Shown: positions 11,688-21,396, counted from the first letter of the stretch. The stretch is 64,000 bases of DNA from Dickeya oryzae (GCF_009372235.1 NZ_ML762922.1:235503-299502); one strand, 5' to 3'. Notes: a model not told the origin generated them from the sequence alone. Made by a program: numbers and translations.

Positions 11688-13349
11688 ATGCTGGCGCAAC
11701 TCACAATCAGTAATTTCGCCATTGTGCGCGAACTGGAAATTGATTTTCAGGCAGGGATGAGCGTCATTACCGGTGAAACCGGGGCGGGAAAATCCATTGC
11801 TATTGATGCTCTCGGCCTGTGTCTCGGCAACCGCTCTGATGCCAGCATGGTGCGCCCTGGAGCCACTCGCGCTGACATCTGCGCCCGCTTCTCGCTGACG
11901 GATACCCCCGCCGCGTTACGCTGGCTGGAACACAATCAGCTTGATGACAACAACGAATGTCTGTTGCGCCGCGTCATTAGTGCCGACGGCCGCTCTCGCG
12001 CCTTTATCAATGGTACGGCGGTGCCGTTGTCGCAGTTACGCGAACTGGGCCAGCATCTGATTCAGCTCCACGGCCAGCACGCGCACCAGTTGCTGCTCAA
12101 GCCGGAACATCAACGCCATCTGCTGGATGCCTACGCCGATGAATCACAACTGCTTGGTGCCATGCGCCAGATGTGGCAGCAATGGCACCAGAGCTGTCGC
12201 GAACTGGCGCAACATCAGCAGGCCACCATCGAGCGGGAAGCGCGCCGGGAATTGTTGCAATACCAGCTCAAGGAGCTCAATGAATTTGCCCCTCAACCGG
12301 GTGAATACGAGCAGATCGATGTCGAATACAAGCGGCTCGCCAACAGCGGGCTACTGATGTCACTCAGTCAGCAGACGCTGCAAATACTCAGCGAAGGTGA
12401 AGAGCAGAACGTACTTGGCATGTTGCACAGCGCCAAACATCAGTTATCGGAACTGATCAGCATGGATGAGACGCTCTCCGGGGTGTTTTCCATGCTGGAA
12501 GAAGCCAGCATTCAAATTAGCGAAGCCAGCGATGAGTTGCGCCATTATTGTGACCGCATGGACCTGGACCCTATCCGGCTCTACGAACTGGAACAGCGTT
12601 TGTCGCGCCAGTTAACGCTGGCACGTAAACACCACGTCACGCCGGAAGAATTGCCTGCGTATCACCAACAGCTGTTGCAGGAACAACAACTGCTGGAACA
12701 GCAAGAAAGTGACCACGACGCCCTGAACCGTGCCGTGCAGGAGTACCATCAACAGGCCCTGCATGTGGCGGAGCAGTTACACATCCGGCGCAGCCAGCAC
12801 GCCAGTGAACTGGCACAATTGATCACCACCAACATGCATGAACTGGCTATGCCGCATGGCCATTTCACCATCAACGTTACCTTCACCCCAGATTCGCTGA
12901 CCGCCACCGGTGCTGATCACATCGAATTCTGTGTCACCACCAACCCCGGCCAGCCACATCAGCCGCTGGCTAAAGTGGCGTCTGGCGGTGAACTGTCGCG
13001 TATCGCACTTATTATTCAGGTGATCACCGCCCGCAGAATGGATACACCGGCGCTGATTTTTGATGAAGTGGATGTGGGCATCAGCGGCCCGACGGCGGCT
13101 ATCGTCGGTAAAATGCTGCGCCAGCTTGGTCAATCAACCCAAGTCATGTGCGTGACCCATCTTCCACAAGTGGCTGGTTGTGGTCATCACCACTACTTTG
13201 TCAGCAAACATACCGACGGTGAAGCAACAGAAACCCTGATGCAGCCACTGGGTAAACGCGAACGGCTGCAGGAACTGGCGCGTTTGCTCGGCGGTTCGGC
13301 CGTCACCAAAAACACGCTGGCAAACGCCAGAGAATTACTTGCAGCCTAG
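11688..13349 (+). CDS. recN: DNA repair protein RecN
   Basis: RecN is an SMC-like ATPase acting in double-strand break repair. The 553-residue protein has an N-terminal Walker A ([14 protein letters not shown], about residues 29-42), long central coiled coils (about 160-370), and a C-terminal half-site with the signature [15 protein letters not shown], Walker [13 protein letters not shown] and [10 protein letters not shown]. The open frame extends 27 codons upstream, through the LexA boxes. The ATG at 11688 ([13 protein letters not shown]) is the family start and lies after an ACAGGA site. Confidence 0.97.
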   Translation: MLAQLTISNFAIVRELEIDFQAGMSVITGETGAGKSIAIDALGLCLGNRSDASMVRPGATRADICARFSLTDTPAALRWLEHNQLDDNNECLLRRVISADGRSRAFINGTAVPLSQLRELGQHLIQLHGQHAHQLLLKPEHQRHLLDAYADESQLLGAMRQMWQQWHQSCRELAQHQQATIEREARRELLQYQLKELNEFAPQPGEYEQIDVEYKRLANSGLLMSLSQQTLQILSEGEEQNVLGMLHSAKHQLSELISMDETLSGVFSMLEEASIQISEASDELRHYCDRMDLDPIRLYELEQRLSRQLTLARKHHVTPEELPAYHQQLLQEQQLLEQQESDHDALNRAVQEYHQQALHVAEQLHIRRSQHASELAQLITTNMHELAMPHGHFTINVTFTPDSLTATGADHIEFCVTTNPGQPHQPLAKVASGGELSRIALIIQVITARRMDTPALIFDEVDVGISGPTAAIVGKMLRQLGQSTQVMCVTHLPQVAGCGHHHYFVSKHTDGEATETLMQPLGKRERLQELARLLGGSAVTKNTLANARELLAA

Positions 13350-13460
13350 TGAGGATCAACTTTTTCGAATTCCCGCGGTCTTACAGACGTCTTGCAGGTT
13401 TTCAAGTCAGGCAAGGTCTATTATCATCTGCAACCTATGCCCTTAAGGAATGTAATCACT

Positions 13461-13805
13461 ATGCGCTGTAAAACGCTGACTGTCGTCGCTGCGGTGGTTG
13501 TTGTTATGTTGACTGCCGGTTGTTCCACACTGGAGCGTGTCGTCTATCGGCCTGACATCAATCAGGGGAACTATCTGGCCCCCGCTGACGTTGCCAAAAT
13601 TCATAATGGAATGACCAAACAGCAGGTCATCTATACGTTGGGCACCCCAATGCTGCAGGATCCGTTTGGATCAGACACCTGGTACTACGTCTTCCGTCAG
13701 CAGCCAGGGCATGAAGCCGTGAAACAGCAAACGCTGACGTTGACCTTCAACAGTCAGGGTGTGCTGACGAATGTGGATAACAAACCCACGTTACAGGCGC
13801 AGTAA
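13461..13805 (+). CDS. bamE: Outer membrane assembly lipoprotein BamE
   Basis: BamE (SmpA) is a lipoprotein subunit of the BAM complex that folds outer-membrane beta barrels. The 114-residue precursor has a signal peptide with lipobox LTAGC (about residues 17-21) and the BamE fold signature ([37 protein letters not shown]). The start at 13461 ([12 protein letters not shown]) gives a proper signal peptide and follows an AAGGAA site. The upstream extension does not. Confidence 0.96.
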   Translation: MRCKTLTVVAAVVVVMLTAGCSTLERVVYRPDINQGNYLAPADVAKIHNGMTKQQVIYTLGTPMLQDPFGSDTWYYVFRQQPGHEAVKQQTLTLTFNSQGVLTNVDNKPTLQAQ

Positions 13806-13820
13806 GTGAGCAGGTCTGGC

Positions 13821-13880
13821 GAAGTAGCCCTTCATTGGAAGAAATAGTCCTTCATTGGAAGAAGTAGTCCTTCATTGGAA
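13821..13880. repeat. Three tandem 20-base repeats
   Basis: Three head-to-tail copies of a 20-base unit, GAAGTAGTCCTTCATTGGAA with one or two changes, at 13821-13840, 13841-13860 and 13861-13880, in the space between bamE and rnfH. No coding or known regulatory role is apparent. Confidence 0.9.
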
Positions 13881-13902
13881 GTAATCCTTCGCTGACCGGC
13901 AC

Positions 13903-13936
13903 AAAAAATAAGGCACGTTACCGTGCCTTATTTTTT
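13903..13936. terminator. Bidirectional terminator bamE/rnfH
   Basis: A 15-base-pair perfect stem (A-rich 5' arm 13903-13917, T-rich 3' arm 13922-13936, loop TTAC) between convergent genes. The rnfH stop codon (13918-13920) sits in the loop, so rnfH mRNA ends inside its own terminator. Confidence 0.9.
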
Positions 13937-14211
13937 GAACGCTCTGCGCGCTGACGGCGTAATTCTTTCGGGTCAGCTAGCAATGGCCGGTAGATCTCTA
14001 CTCGGTCGCCATCACTGAGCACGTCGCTTAGCTTCGCCGGGCGGCTAAAAATACCGATTTTGTTGACGCTAAGATCGATATCCGGGCGCAACGCTAGCAA
14101 ACCGGATGCCTGAATAGCCTGTTCCGCGGTACTCCCCGCTTCCAGCGTTAACGGCCGCAAGTACTGACGCTCCGGCAAGGCGTAGACCACCTCAACATGG
14201 ATCTCAGGCAC
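13918..14211 (-). CDS. rnfH: RnfH family ubiquitin-like protein
   Basis: A 97-residue beta-grasp protein of the RnfH (UPF0125, formerly RatB) family. The start is GTG at 14211 ([16 protein letters not shown]), which overlaps the end of ratA by eight bases. This is the same coupled arrangement as in E. coli. Signatures are [11 protein letters not shown] and [24 protein letters not shown]. The function is not established; partnership with ratA is suggested only by linkage. Confidence 0.9.
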   Translation of the reverse strand: MPEIHVEVVYALPERQYLRPLTLEAGSTAEQAIQASGLLALRPDIDLSVNKIGIFSRPAKLSDVLSDGDRVEIYRPLLADPKELRRQRAERSKNKAR

Positions 14212-14638
14212 AGTAGACCTCTTTGGCTCGCAGGGTAAATGCCTGCACCATACTGTTGGCCAGCTCTTTGAAAATTTTGCCAAATGCCAGCTCAATCAAT
14301 GCATTCTTGAATTCAAAATCCAGATTCAGCTCCACCTTACAGGCATCATCACTCAATGGCGTAAAGCGCCAGTCGCCACTGAGTTGACGGAACGGGCCAT
14401 CCACCAGTTGCATCAAAATGCATTGATTGTCGATAAGCGTATTGCGGGTGGTAAATGTCTTGCTGATGCCAGCTTTTGACACATCAACAGCAGCCGTCAT
14501 TTCACTTTCGGAAGAAGACAGCACGCGGCTACCGGTGCACCCAGGCAGAAAGGCAGGGTAAGAAGAGACATCATTCACTAATTTATACATCTGCTCGGCA
14601 CTGAATGGGACCAGCGCAGACCGGCTGATTTTAGGCAT
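14204..14638 (-). CDS. ratA: RatA, START-like ribosome association factor
   Basis: A 144-residue START/polyketide-cyclase-fold protein ([38 protein letters not shown]-like SGDWRFTPL). E. coli RatA has been reported to bind 50S subunits and block subunit joining. The family also resembles mitochondrial Coq10. It is divergent from smpB and overlaps rnfH, exactly as in E. coli. Confidence 0.93.
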   Translation of the reverse strand: MPKISRSALVPFSAEQMYKLVNDVSSYPAFLPGCTGSRVLSSSESEMTAAVDVSKAGISKTFTTRNTLIDNQCILMQLVDGPFRQLSGDWRFTPLSDDACKVELNLDFEFKNALIELAFGKIFKELANSMVQAFTLRAKEVYCA

Positions 14639-14793
14639 ACAATTTTCCGTGATTCATAAAACGCGCAAAATCATACCACCGATGAGCAGCCAGACAACCA
14701 TTCTGCGAGGAACATCGCACCTGTTCATAAAGAACGGGATGAATCCCGACTGGGGATTTCATTCACGACGACAACCAGTATAATGACGGCACT

Positions 14794-15276
14794 ATGACAA
14801 AGAAAAAAGCACATAAACCCGGTTCTGCCACCATTGCGCTTAACAAGCGCGCTCGCCATGAATACTTCATAGAAGAAGAGATTGAAGCGGGCCTGGCTCT
14901 TCAGGGATGGGAAGTCAAATCACTGCGCGCAGGTAAAGCCAATATCAGCGACAGCTACGTGCTGATGCGTGATGGCGAAGCGTACCTGTTTGGTGCCACT
15001 TTCACCCCGCTGCACGGCGCTTCCAGCCATGTGGTATGTGACCCGACCCGAACCCGCAAGCTGCTGCTAAACCAGCGCGAGCTGGATTCGCTCTACGGTC
15101 GCGTCAACCGCGAAGGTTACACGGTAGTCGCGCTGTCACTGTACTGGAAAAACGCCTGGTGCAAGGTCAAGATTGGCGTTGCCAAAGGTAAGAAAGAGCA
15201 CGATAAGCGCGACGACATCAAAGAGCGCGAATGGAAGCTGGATAAAGCCCGCATCATGAAAAACGCGGCCCGTTAA
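14794..15276 (+). CDS. smpB: SsrA-binding protein SmpB
   Basis: SmpB binds tmRNA and delivers it to stalled ribosomes for trans-translation. The 160-residue protein has the typical N-terminal OB-like core ([40 protein letters not shown]) and the basic C-terminal tail ([26 protein letters not shown]) that probes the mRNA channel. It lies just upstream of its RNA partner ssrA. Confidence 0.98.
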   Translation: MTKKKAHKPGSATIALNKRARHEYFIEEEIEAGLALQGWEVKSLRAGKANISDSYVLMRDGEAYLFGATFTPLHGASSHVVCDPTRTRKLLLNQRELDSLYGRVNREGYTVVALSLYWKNAWCKVKIGVAKGKKEHDKRDDIKEREWKLDKARIMKNAAR

Positions 15277-15326
15277 CGGCTGCTAGCGTCGCTACCCATC
15301 TTTCTGTTATAATAGTGAAATATCTT

Positions 15327-15690
15327 GGGGCTGATTCTGGATTCGACGGGATTCGCGAAACCCAAGGTGCATGCCGAGGGGCGGTTGGCCTCGTAAAAAG
15401 CCGCAAAAAAATAGTCGCAAACGACGAAACTTACGCCGTAGCAGCTTAATAACCTGCTTACAGCCCTCTCTCCCTAGCCTCCGCTCTTAGGACGGGGATC
15501 AAGAGAGGTCAAACCTAAAAGAGATCGCGTGGATGCCCTGCCTGGGGTTGAAGCGTTAAATCTAATCAGGCTAGTTTGTTAGTGGCGTGTCTGTCCGCAG
15601 CTGGCAAGCGAATGTAAAGACCAGACTAAGCATGTAGTACCGACGGTGTAGGAATTTCGGACGGGGGTTCAACTCCCCCCAGCTCCACCA
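15327..15690 (+). ncRNA. ssrA: tmRNA (ssrA)
   Basis: The 364-base tmRNA runs from GGGGCTG at 15327 to the encoded CCA at 15690. The 5' GGGGCTGATTCTGG and the 3' acceptor/T-arm (GGGGGTTCAACTCCCCCCAGC) form the tRNA-like end. The tag frame starts at GCA 15417 and ends at TAA 15447-15449, encoding A-NDETYAVAA, which differs from the E. coli tag (ANDENYALAA) at two positions. The 3' end is the integration site of the downstream element. Confidence 0.97.
15656..15690 (+). other. Probable attL site (3' end of ssrA)
   Basis: An integrase gene of the P4/CP4-57 type begins about 165 bases after ssrA, and mobile-element genes continue from there. Such integrases use the 3' end of tRNA or tmRNA genes as the crossover site and restore it. 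The exact core and the matching attR cannot be seen, because the element runs beyond the window. Confidence 0.7.
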
Positions 15691-15704
15691 CTTTTTAGTT
15701 GTTT

Positions 15705-15797
15705 GAAGTATACTGAAGTCTACTAAGCCTGCATGGACCCAGCCTTGCGGGCTTTTTTACGTCTATAGAAGTCTACTGAGATTTGCTAGAAGCTACT
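15705..15797 (+). repeat. Four short direct repeats next to attL
   Basis: GAAGTATACT (15705), GAAGTCTACT (15715), GAAGTCTACT (15768) and GAAGCTACT (15789) lie between ssrA and the integrase gene, all in the same direction. Their position suggests integrase arm-binding sites. That role is inferred. Confidence 0.55.
15726..15758 (+). terminator. Terminator after ssrA
   Basis: Stem AGCCTGCA (15726-15733) pairs with TGCGGGCT (15746-15753), with one G-T pair, and is followed by a T run. It is positioned to end ssrA transcription, and it lies on the element side of the junction, so it arrived with the element. Confidence 0.7.
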
Positions 15798-15855
15798 CGT
15801 TATGGCACCCTTTTTGGGACCCAACCCAAAGGGTGCCAAAATCGAGGGTCCTAAA

Positions 15856-17085
15856 ATGGCAAAGATCGCTAAGAAACTTACTGACACCGAAATCAAAAAT
15901 ACCAAACCAGCAGAAAAAGAGATCAACCTTTTTGATGGCGACGGCCTGATGCTACGGATCGCTCCTCTCTCTGTCGGTGGCAAGAAAAACTGGTATTTCA
16001 GGTATGCGGTACCAGTAACTAAAAAGCGAACTAAGATGAGTTTAGGAACTTATCCTCATCTTACCCTTGCCAAGGCACGAACTTTACGTGATGAATATTT
16101 GTCATTGCTCGCAAACGGTATCGATCCGCAGACTCACAACAACGATAAAGCTAATGCTCTTAAGGATGCCACTGAGCATACGCTACAGGCTGTTGCAAGG
16201 AAGTGGTTAGATGAGAAGATTAAGACCTCTGGTATTTCTGCAGACCATGCAGAAGACATCTGGCGGAGTCTGGAACGAAATATTTTCCCTGGATTAGGCA
16301 ATGTCCCTATCAAAGAAATCCGGCCTAAGCTGTTAAAACAGCACCTTGACCCAATCGAACAACGAGGCGTATTAGAAACTCTGCGCCGCATCATTTCGCG
16401 CCTGAATGAAATTTTCCGTTGGGCTGCGACAGAAGAACTTATTGAGTTTAATCCTGCTGATAATCTTGGCCAGCGCTTCAGTAAGCCTAAAAAGCAGAAT
16501 ATGCCAGCCCTTCCCCCCAGCGAACTACCAAGATTTATGATTGCTCTGGCTAATGCATCCATAAGGTTAGAAACACGTATGCTGATTGAATGGCAGTTGT
16601 TGACTTGGGTTCGACCGGGAGAAGCTGTTCGCGCCAGATGGATGGATATAGATATTGATAATGCCGTATGGGACCTTCCAGCCGAGTTTATGAAGATGAA
16701 ACGCCCTCATAAAGTCCCATTAAGCAGAGAAGCGTTACGCGTCCTTGAATCAATGAAACCAATCAGTGGTCATAGAGTGTGGGTTTTCCCCAGCATCAAA
16801 GCTCCCTTCAACCATATGCATGAACAAACAGCAAATGCAGCAATCATTCGTATGGGCTTTGGTGGAGAGCTTGTGGCTCACGGTATGCGGTCAATCGCAA
16901 GGACGGCCGCGGAAGAATGCGGTAGATTTAGAAAAGAAGTGCTTGAATCAGCTTTGGCTCATACCCAAAGCAGCGAAATCATCGCAGCGTACAATCGTGC
17001 CGAATATCTTTCGGAAAGAACGGAGTTAATGCAGTGGTGGGCCAATTATATTCAAACACAAAAACATAAGGTGTGTGATTCATAG
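15856..17085 (+). CDS. P4-type tyrosine integrase
   Basis: A site-specific tyrosine recombinase of about 409 residues that inserts and excises the element at ssrA. The N-terminal DUF4102-type arm-binding domain is seen (LTDTEIKNTKPAEKEINLFDGDGLMLRI), then a core-binding domain (about residues 100-190). The catalytic domain has Arg in LLTWVRPGEAVRARW, the lysine region KRPHKVPLS, HGMRSIARTA (His-x-x-Arg), LAHT, and the nucleophilic Tyr in EIIAAYNRAEYL. The frame is open 18 codons upstream from an in-frame ATG at 15802; I prefer 15856 because family members begin just before LTDTEI. Confidence 0.93.
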   Translation: MAKIAKKLTDTEIKNTKPAEKEINLFDGDGLMLRIAPLSVGGKKNWYFRYAVPVTKKRTKMSLGTYPHLTLAKARTLRDEYLSLLANGIDPQTHNNDKANALKDATEHTLQAVARKWLDEKIKTSGISADHAEDIWRSLERNIFPGLGNVPIKEIRPKLLKQHLDPIEQRGVLETLRRIISRLNEIFRWAATEELIEFNPADNLGQRFSKPKKQNMPALPPSELPRFMIALANASIRLETRMLIEWQLLTWVRPGEAVRARWMDIDIDNAVWDLPAEFMKMKRPHKVPLSREALRVLESMKPISGHRVWVFPSIKAPFNHMHEQTANAAIIRMGFGGELVAHGMRSIARTAAEECGRFRKEVLESALAHTQSSEIIAAYNRAEYLSERTELMQWWANYIQTQKHKVCDS

Positions 17086-17094
17086 ACATCATTT

Positions 17095-17115
17095 TGATCC
17101 TACCCACATAATGTG
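17095..17115. repeat. Solo end of an IS3-family element
   Basis: TGATCCTACCCACATAATGTG differs by one base from the right terminal repeat (reverse complement) of the IS3-family element at 41201-42437. It directly abuts the IS481-type element, so an IS3 copy was probably here once and was removed or truncated. Confidence 0.7.
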
Positions 17116-18238
17116 TATTAGCTCAGACCTGATCTGACAGTTACCGGTTATTTATACAGGTGTCTGTCAGATTACATCTGGCTTAAATTTTTATCAGCCC
17201 AGATGCGTTTTCCATCAAGTAATGTTTCCATTGGCGTCCGCCCACAGCACATTTTTCCCTGATGGGTTCGCTCAATTATAGTGAGTCAGCCATTCATCAA
17301 GGTCCGCTTGTAATGTGTCGAGATCGCCATATAACTTTTTACGGAACGTCACCTGATAAAACTCGTTTAGTATCGTTTTATGGAACCGCTCGCAGATGCC
17401 GTTGGTTTGTGGTGACATCGCTTTCGTTTTTGTGTGTTCGATGTCATTTATCGCCAGATAAAGCTGGTAATCATGCTGCTCCACTTTGCCGCAGTACTCT
17501 GTGCCTCTGCCTGTCAGTATCCTCAGCATCGGCAGCCCCTGAGACTCATAAAACAGCAGCACACAATCATTCAGTAAATCAGCGGCTGTAATGGGTGTTT
17601 TGATGACGTAGCGTTTGCAGTGAGCCACTTTCGAATACGTATCGACGAACGTCTACTGGTAAATTCGCCTGACGCCTTTCAGATTGCCGACATAGAACGT
17701 GTCCTGCGAGTCCAGATAGCCCGGATGAGCGGTTTCGATTTCGCCACAAGCTTCGTCATCACTGGCTTTACGCTCCAGCGCGGCGATTTGGGTGTCAGTG
17801 AGTTCGATACCTTCACGAGACACCTTTTCTTCCGGCGCTTTCAGCCGTTTTTTGAAGTTCTCAAGGTCGTGACGCAGCCAGACTGAACGAACGCCGCTTC
17901 TGGACCTTAACAACCTGCTTAGTGGCGTCATCGGTACGATTTTTAAGGTTAGGTGTGCGGCGACTACGGTTTATCAGTGCATCCACGCCGCCTTCATCGG
18001 CCAGTTCACGGTAACGATAAAACGTATCCCGTGAAACGCCCATGATCTTGCAGGCTTTGGATACGTTGCTGAGCTCTTCAGCGAGGTTGAACGAACCAGC
18101 TTTGTGTTTGATAACGGGATTGGTAGTATGAAGCATGAGAATTACCTTGTGTTTTGTATAAGGCTTCGACACCCATATCAAAACCGGTAACTCTCAACCT
18201 TTCAAGGTCATGAGTCAGATCAAGTCGCGACTAATACA
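17114..18238 (-). mobile_element. Degenerate IS481-family insertion sequence
   Basis: The boundaries come from matching inverted ends: TGTATTAG, then a GAYCTGATCTGAC-like block and GTTACCGGTT. The left copy starts at 17114 and the right copy ends at 18238; the right one carries about 20 extra bases between blocks. The element encodes a single broken transposase on the minus strand. No target duplication is obvious. It can no longer move by itself. Confidence 0.75.
17172..18136 (-). pseudogene. IS481-family transposase, several lesions
   Basis: Fragments in different frames make up one transposase: an N-terminal helix-turn-helix (VSKACKIMGVSRDTFYRY), a middle part (SGVRSVWLRHDLENFKKRLKA, GEIETAHPGYLDSQDTFYVG), and the catalytic core (RILTGRGTEYCG, SPQTNGICERFHKTILNEFY). 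Lesions seen: a deletion with frame change near 17900, an in-frame TAG in place of Gln near 17654, and a frame change near 17280 before the conserved end RTPMETLLDGKRIWADKNL. The catalytic D in LTDRGTEY is replaced (LTGRGTEY). Confidence 0.85.
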
Positions 18239-18365
18239 ATTAAAGCGCTCCGGTTAGACCGTTTCTCGCTCGCTAGGTTAATTCATATTTATCAAAAGCC
18301 AGTGTAATATTAATGTCCTGAAAACCTTCAATGTACTACATATTATTATTTAAGGAACAACGCCT

Positions 18366-19814
18366 ATGGCTGGCCACTTTGCCCTTCAGACATGGATATT
18401 AATCATATTTTTAGGTGGAATATCGACTTTTTTTATATTTCTATTTTCTTCAGTCATCTGTTTCTTTTGTGTTTATCCTAAAGGCACTCTGAAATATCTG
18501 TTTAAAACGTTAGCGATTGGTCTTTTAACTATTCCTGTTGCTATTATACTGCTGTGTCTCTTAATTTTTTATGTTTTCAGGAACATCATATACCTGTCTT
18601 TCTGGAGACGAACTACCCAACCAGCCATGAAGCATCATGATGTAAAAACACCTGCCCCAGACGTCATGATCTATCTCATCAACGGGACTTTCGATGAAAA
18701 TCCCCTCTGGGTGCAACCGGGCTCAGCATTACGTAAAGAGATCGAGGCGCTGGGATTAAATGTAGGCATAACACACTTCAGTTGGGATGGACAAAACACC
18801 ACCACGTCTCGCACCCGTGCATCAATCATCTTAGGCGAGAAACTGGCAAAATCATCCGCGCGACATCATTACCTTATTGCACACAGCCACGGAAGTGCAG
18901 TTGTGCGGGAAATGTCGCATCGACGACCAGATGTTGCACACAAAGTACGAGGGGTCTGTCTGCTATCTCCACCTTTCATTTATCGCTGTCAAATTGAACG
19001 AACTTCAGGTGCACTTTTTTATCTGACCGATATCGGTGGCTCTTTCGCCCTTCAACTAGTGCTTGCAGCCGTCCTTCTACCATTTGGCATTTATGATTTT
19101 TTTGGCGCAGCCGTTCTCTTCTTCCTGACAGCTTTAGCTGAACGGGTGATATCGAAACGCTGCCGTAATTCGCTTCATAAGGAGGTCGAAGAGCGTAAAA
19201 ATCAGGAATCCGTAAATTTTAACAACGTACAGATATTCCAGGCCGTCGGGGATGAAGCTGATTCAGCGCTAAGGTTTGTCAGTTCACTCCACGAAAGTTG
19301 TTTTGCAGTTCTAGCGCAGCTTAAAGATGCATCTCGACCTGACGCAAAGTTCCTGTGTGCTTCGGCAGTACTGAGTTACTTCATCTATGCTGCGGTCGGT
19401 ACAACCTTATGGTACTTTTACCCAAACATAAGAGATATCGCTGCCGTCTGCGGGGTAGGATTCATCGCTATAGCTGTGGTGCATCTATGGCAACTATTTA
19501 AGCCATCGGAGTACATTCCAAATGTACTGATTACAGCGGCCCTGCCCGTTACCATTTTCTCGTTCTGGCTGGGAGTGGCCAAAGCACTCGCATATGGAGA
19601 CCTGCGCCTCATGTTCTGTCCTAATATGTTTATATCCTCATCAGAAACCCCGGCAGGGGAATTCAGCATCCACAAATATGTTCCCAAAGACGATGCCACA
19701 ATGCTCCACTCCACGCACTCGCATCCCCAAGCTATCAGGGATGTCACTGCGTGGATTAGCAACAGCGAATATGAAAGAACATCCACTAACACTGATCAGA
19801 TCCCCGTTGATTAA
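18366..19814 (+). CDS. Membrane protein with serine-hydrolase (lipase-like) motif
   Basis: A 482-residue protein I cannot assign to a named family. Two hydrophobic segments at the N terminus (about residues 8-35 and 45-75) suggest membrane anchoring. A soluble region follows with an alpha/beta-hydrolase look: YLINGTFDENPLWVQPGS, THFSWDGQN, and the nucleophile elbow LIAHSHGSAVVREM (Ser at about 173). More membrane helices follow (about 225-255 and 340-410), then a C-terminal segment with HKYVPKDD and a His-rich stretch (HSTHSHPQAI). It sits alone in the cargo next to a defence-type gene. A lipase-like membrane effector is possible but unproven. Confidence 0.7.
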   Translation: MAGHFALQTWILIIFLGGISTFFIFLFSSVICFFCVYPKGTLKYLFKTLAIGLLTIPVAIILLCLLIFYVFRNIIYLSFWRRTTQPAMKHHDVKTPAPDVMIYLINGTFDENPLWVQPGSALRKEIEALGLNVGITHFSWDGQNTTTSRTRASIILGEKLAKSSARHHYLIAHSHGSAVVREMSHRRPDVAHKVRGVCLLSPPFIYRCQIERTSGALFYLTDIGGSFALQLVLAAVLLPFGIYDFFGAAVLFFLTALAERVISKRCRNSLHKEVEERKNQESVNFNNVQIFQAVGDEADSALRFVSSLHESCFAVLAQLKDASRPDAKFLCASAVLSYFIYAAVGTTLWYFYPNIRDIAAVCGVGFIAIAVVHLWQLFKPSEYIPNVLITAALPVTIFSFWLGVAKALAYGDLRLMFCPNMFISSSETPAGEFSIHKYVPKDDATMLHSTHSHPQAIRDVTAWISNSEYERTSTNTDQIPVD

Positions 19815-20008
19815 CACGCACCATCAACTATATTGTTGTCAACAAAAGTACTCTTGTACCGGGAAGTTAAGTCGTACTGACAGGTGCTGATTCACTTGAT
19901 GACGATCAGAAGGCTGTATTCAGTTATGACTTGTTTCGTGTAAGAGTAACTACAACAGGAATGCTGCGTAGCATTTAGGAAGACAGGGCTCACTGGAAAT
20001 AAAAATCG

Positions 20009-20045
20009 CCAGACCGAAGCACACCAAAGTGCTTCGGATATCTGG
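20009..20045. terminator. Long hairpin downstream of the hydrolase gene
   Basis: CCAGA plus CCGAAGCAC (20009-20022) pairs with GTGCTTCGG and TCTGG (20029-20045) around loop ACCAAA. It lies between convergent genes and has no T run. Terminator function is inferred from position. Confidence 0.5.
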
Positions 20046-20160
20046 CCTACACCTTATCGCACCTGCGGTTATACCCTGTTCGTCAGGTTGCGCTTATCGT
20101 TTCATGAACAGGGGATGTATGGGCTACCCACCACAACATCATCAAAACAGCTCAAAGGAC

Positions 20161-20658
20161 TCAGTAGGTTATGCCGGAGCAGCAATTTTCAGATAATTGA
20201 GCCGTAAATCTGATACCGCGTGGAAGTTCAATACTGACGGCTTTTCGGTCTTCAAAAACAATATTTTTTGTCGGGATAGGTACAGATTTAATAACGTCAC
20301 CAACCAACTTCCCGTTTACGTAACGTTGAGTGTCGTAATAATCAATAGAGCCGCTAATTACTGCTGTATAACCATTTCTGTCCTTAATCATGTCTATATA
20401 CATAAATACTGCGGTGTATTTTTTATCAAAATCGTCATGATAAATTTTACCTGCCAGAGGTTGTAGACCATACATGCGGATGTGGCGAACGCGGTCTTCC
20501 TTAAGCAGACTGTCTACCTGCTCTGAATTTTCTGCTACGTTCGAGACGGAAGACTGCATTTCAGTTTTCAGATAAAGTGTCTTTTCGGATGATCTTTGGG
20601 CCGAACATCCTGCAAGAAGCAGACCTGAAATTAGAACTATACCGGTGAAGATTTTCAT
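20161..20658 (-). CDS. Hypothetical lipoprotein
   Basis: A 165-residue precursor starting at the ATG 20658 (MKIFTGIVLISGLLLAGCSA), with a clear type II signal peptide and lipobox LLAGC. The mature part is rich in beta-like segments (YTAVFMYIDMIKDRNGYTAVISGSIDYYDT) and ends in SENCCSGITY. I do not recognise the family. The open frame continues 12 codons upstream, but that would bury the signal sequence. Confidence 0.75.
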   Translation of the reverse strand: MKIFTGIVLISGLLLAGCSAQRSSEKTLYLKTEMQSSVSNVAENSEQVDSLLKEDRVRHIRMYGLQPLAGKIYHDDFDKKYTAVFMYIDMIKDRNGYTAVISGSIDYYDTQRYVNGKLVGDVIKSVPIPTKNIVFEDRKAVSIELPRGIRFTAQLSENCCSGITY

Positions 20659-20694
20659 TCTGACTTTCCCTTTGTCTTCAATAAGTTTCTTCAC

Positions 20695-21396
20695 ATATCG
20701 GCAAATTTAGCTTTAGCTTTATTGGTTTCAGGTAATGACTTGGATGACAATGAAAACAGATAGTCTCCCACTGAAATGAAGCTGGATTCTTTATCCATAT
20801 TTACATTGTTCACCATATAACCGAATGGATTACATGTCCGGTTAAAACGACATTCATTCGCTGGTCCCCAGCGGACTCCATGTCGCCAGCACCGGAGGGC
20901 AATCCTGCCCGACGAGCACGGAAGGTACTAACCCACATTCAGCACCAGATATCAGCCGTTCACACAGTCAATCGCCGTGCGCTGGTTTTCTCCGTTATAC
21001 CGGATATTGGCGTCATAACTGTTGTCAGCCTCTTCCATAACACCTGGTTGATGAGTCAAGAGGCGCATCTACCTTCTTCGACCGTTTTGTGCCAAGCAAA
21101 CGTTGCATGTATCCTGCCGTGTTGATTCTTGCGGATCAGGTCTAAGGAAAAATGCTAACTGCTTATTGCTATACAAATGCACAAGATAAAAGTTTATAGG
21201 AGTCCAACTGCGTTAAACATTCTGCATAGACATCCACCAAGTTTAGTAATACACCATTTAACTAAAACGCGCTGTATTATTAGTAGGAATCCCGTCATGG
21301 CCTTCGACGGCAGTTAACGAATTCGTTATTATATAAATCCAACGGCATTGTATGCCGGATGCCCGAAATCCCCAAACCGTTTAATAGGAAGAGCTG
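20695..21396. other. About 700 bases without a recognised gene
   Basis: No frame here looks like a real gene. An 81-codon plus-strand frame (20880-21125) has no recognisable features. The region ends with the ribosome binding site AGGAAG before the large NACHT gene and must contain its promoter, which I could not pin down. Confidence 0.4.

Noticed and set aside
17262..17591. Plus-strand frames across the IS481 element
   Set aside because: They are complements of transposase fragments read on the minus strand.
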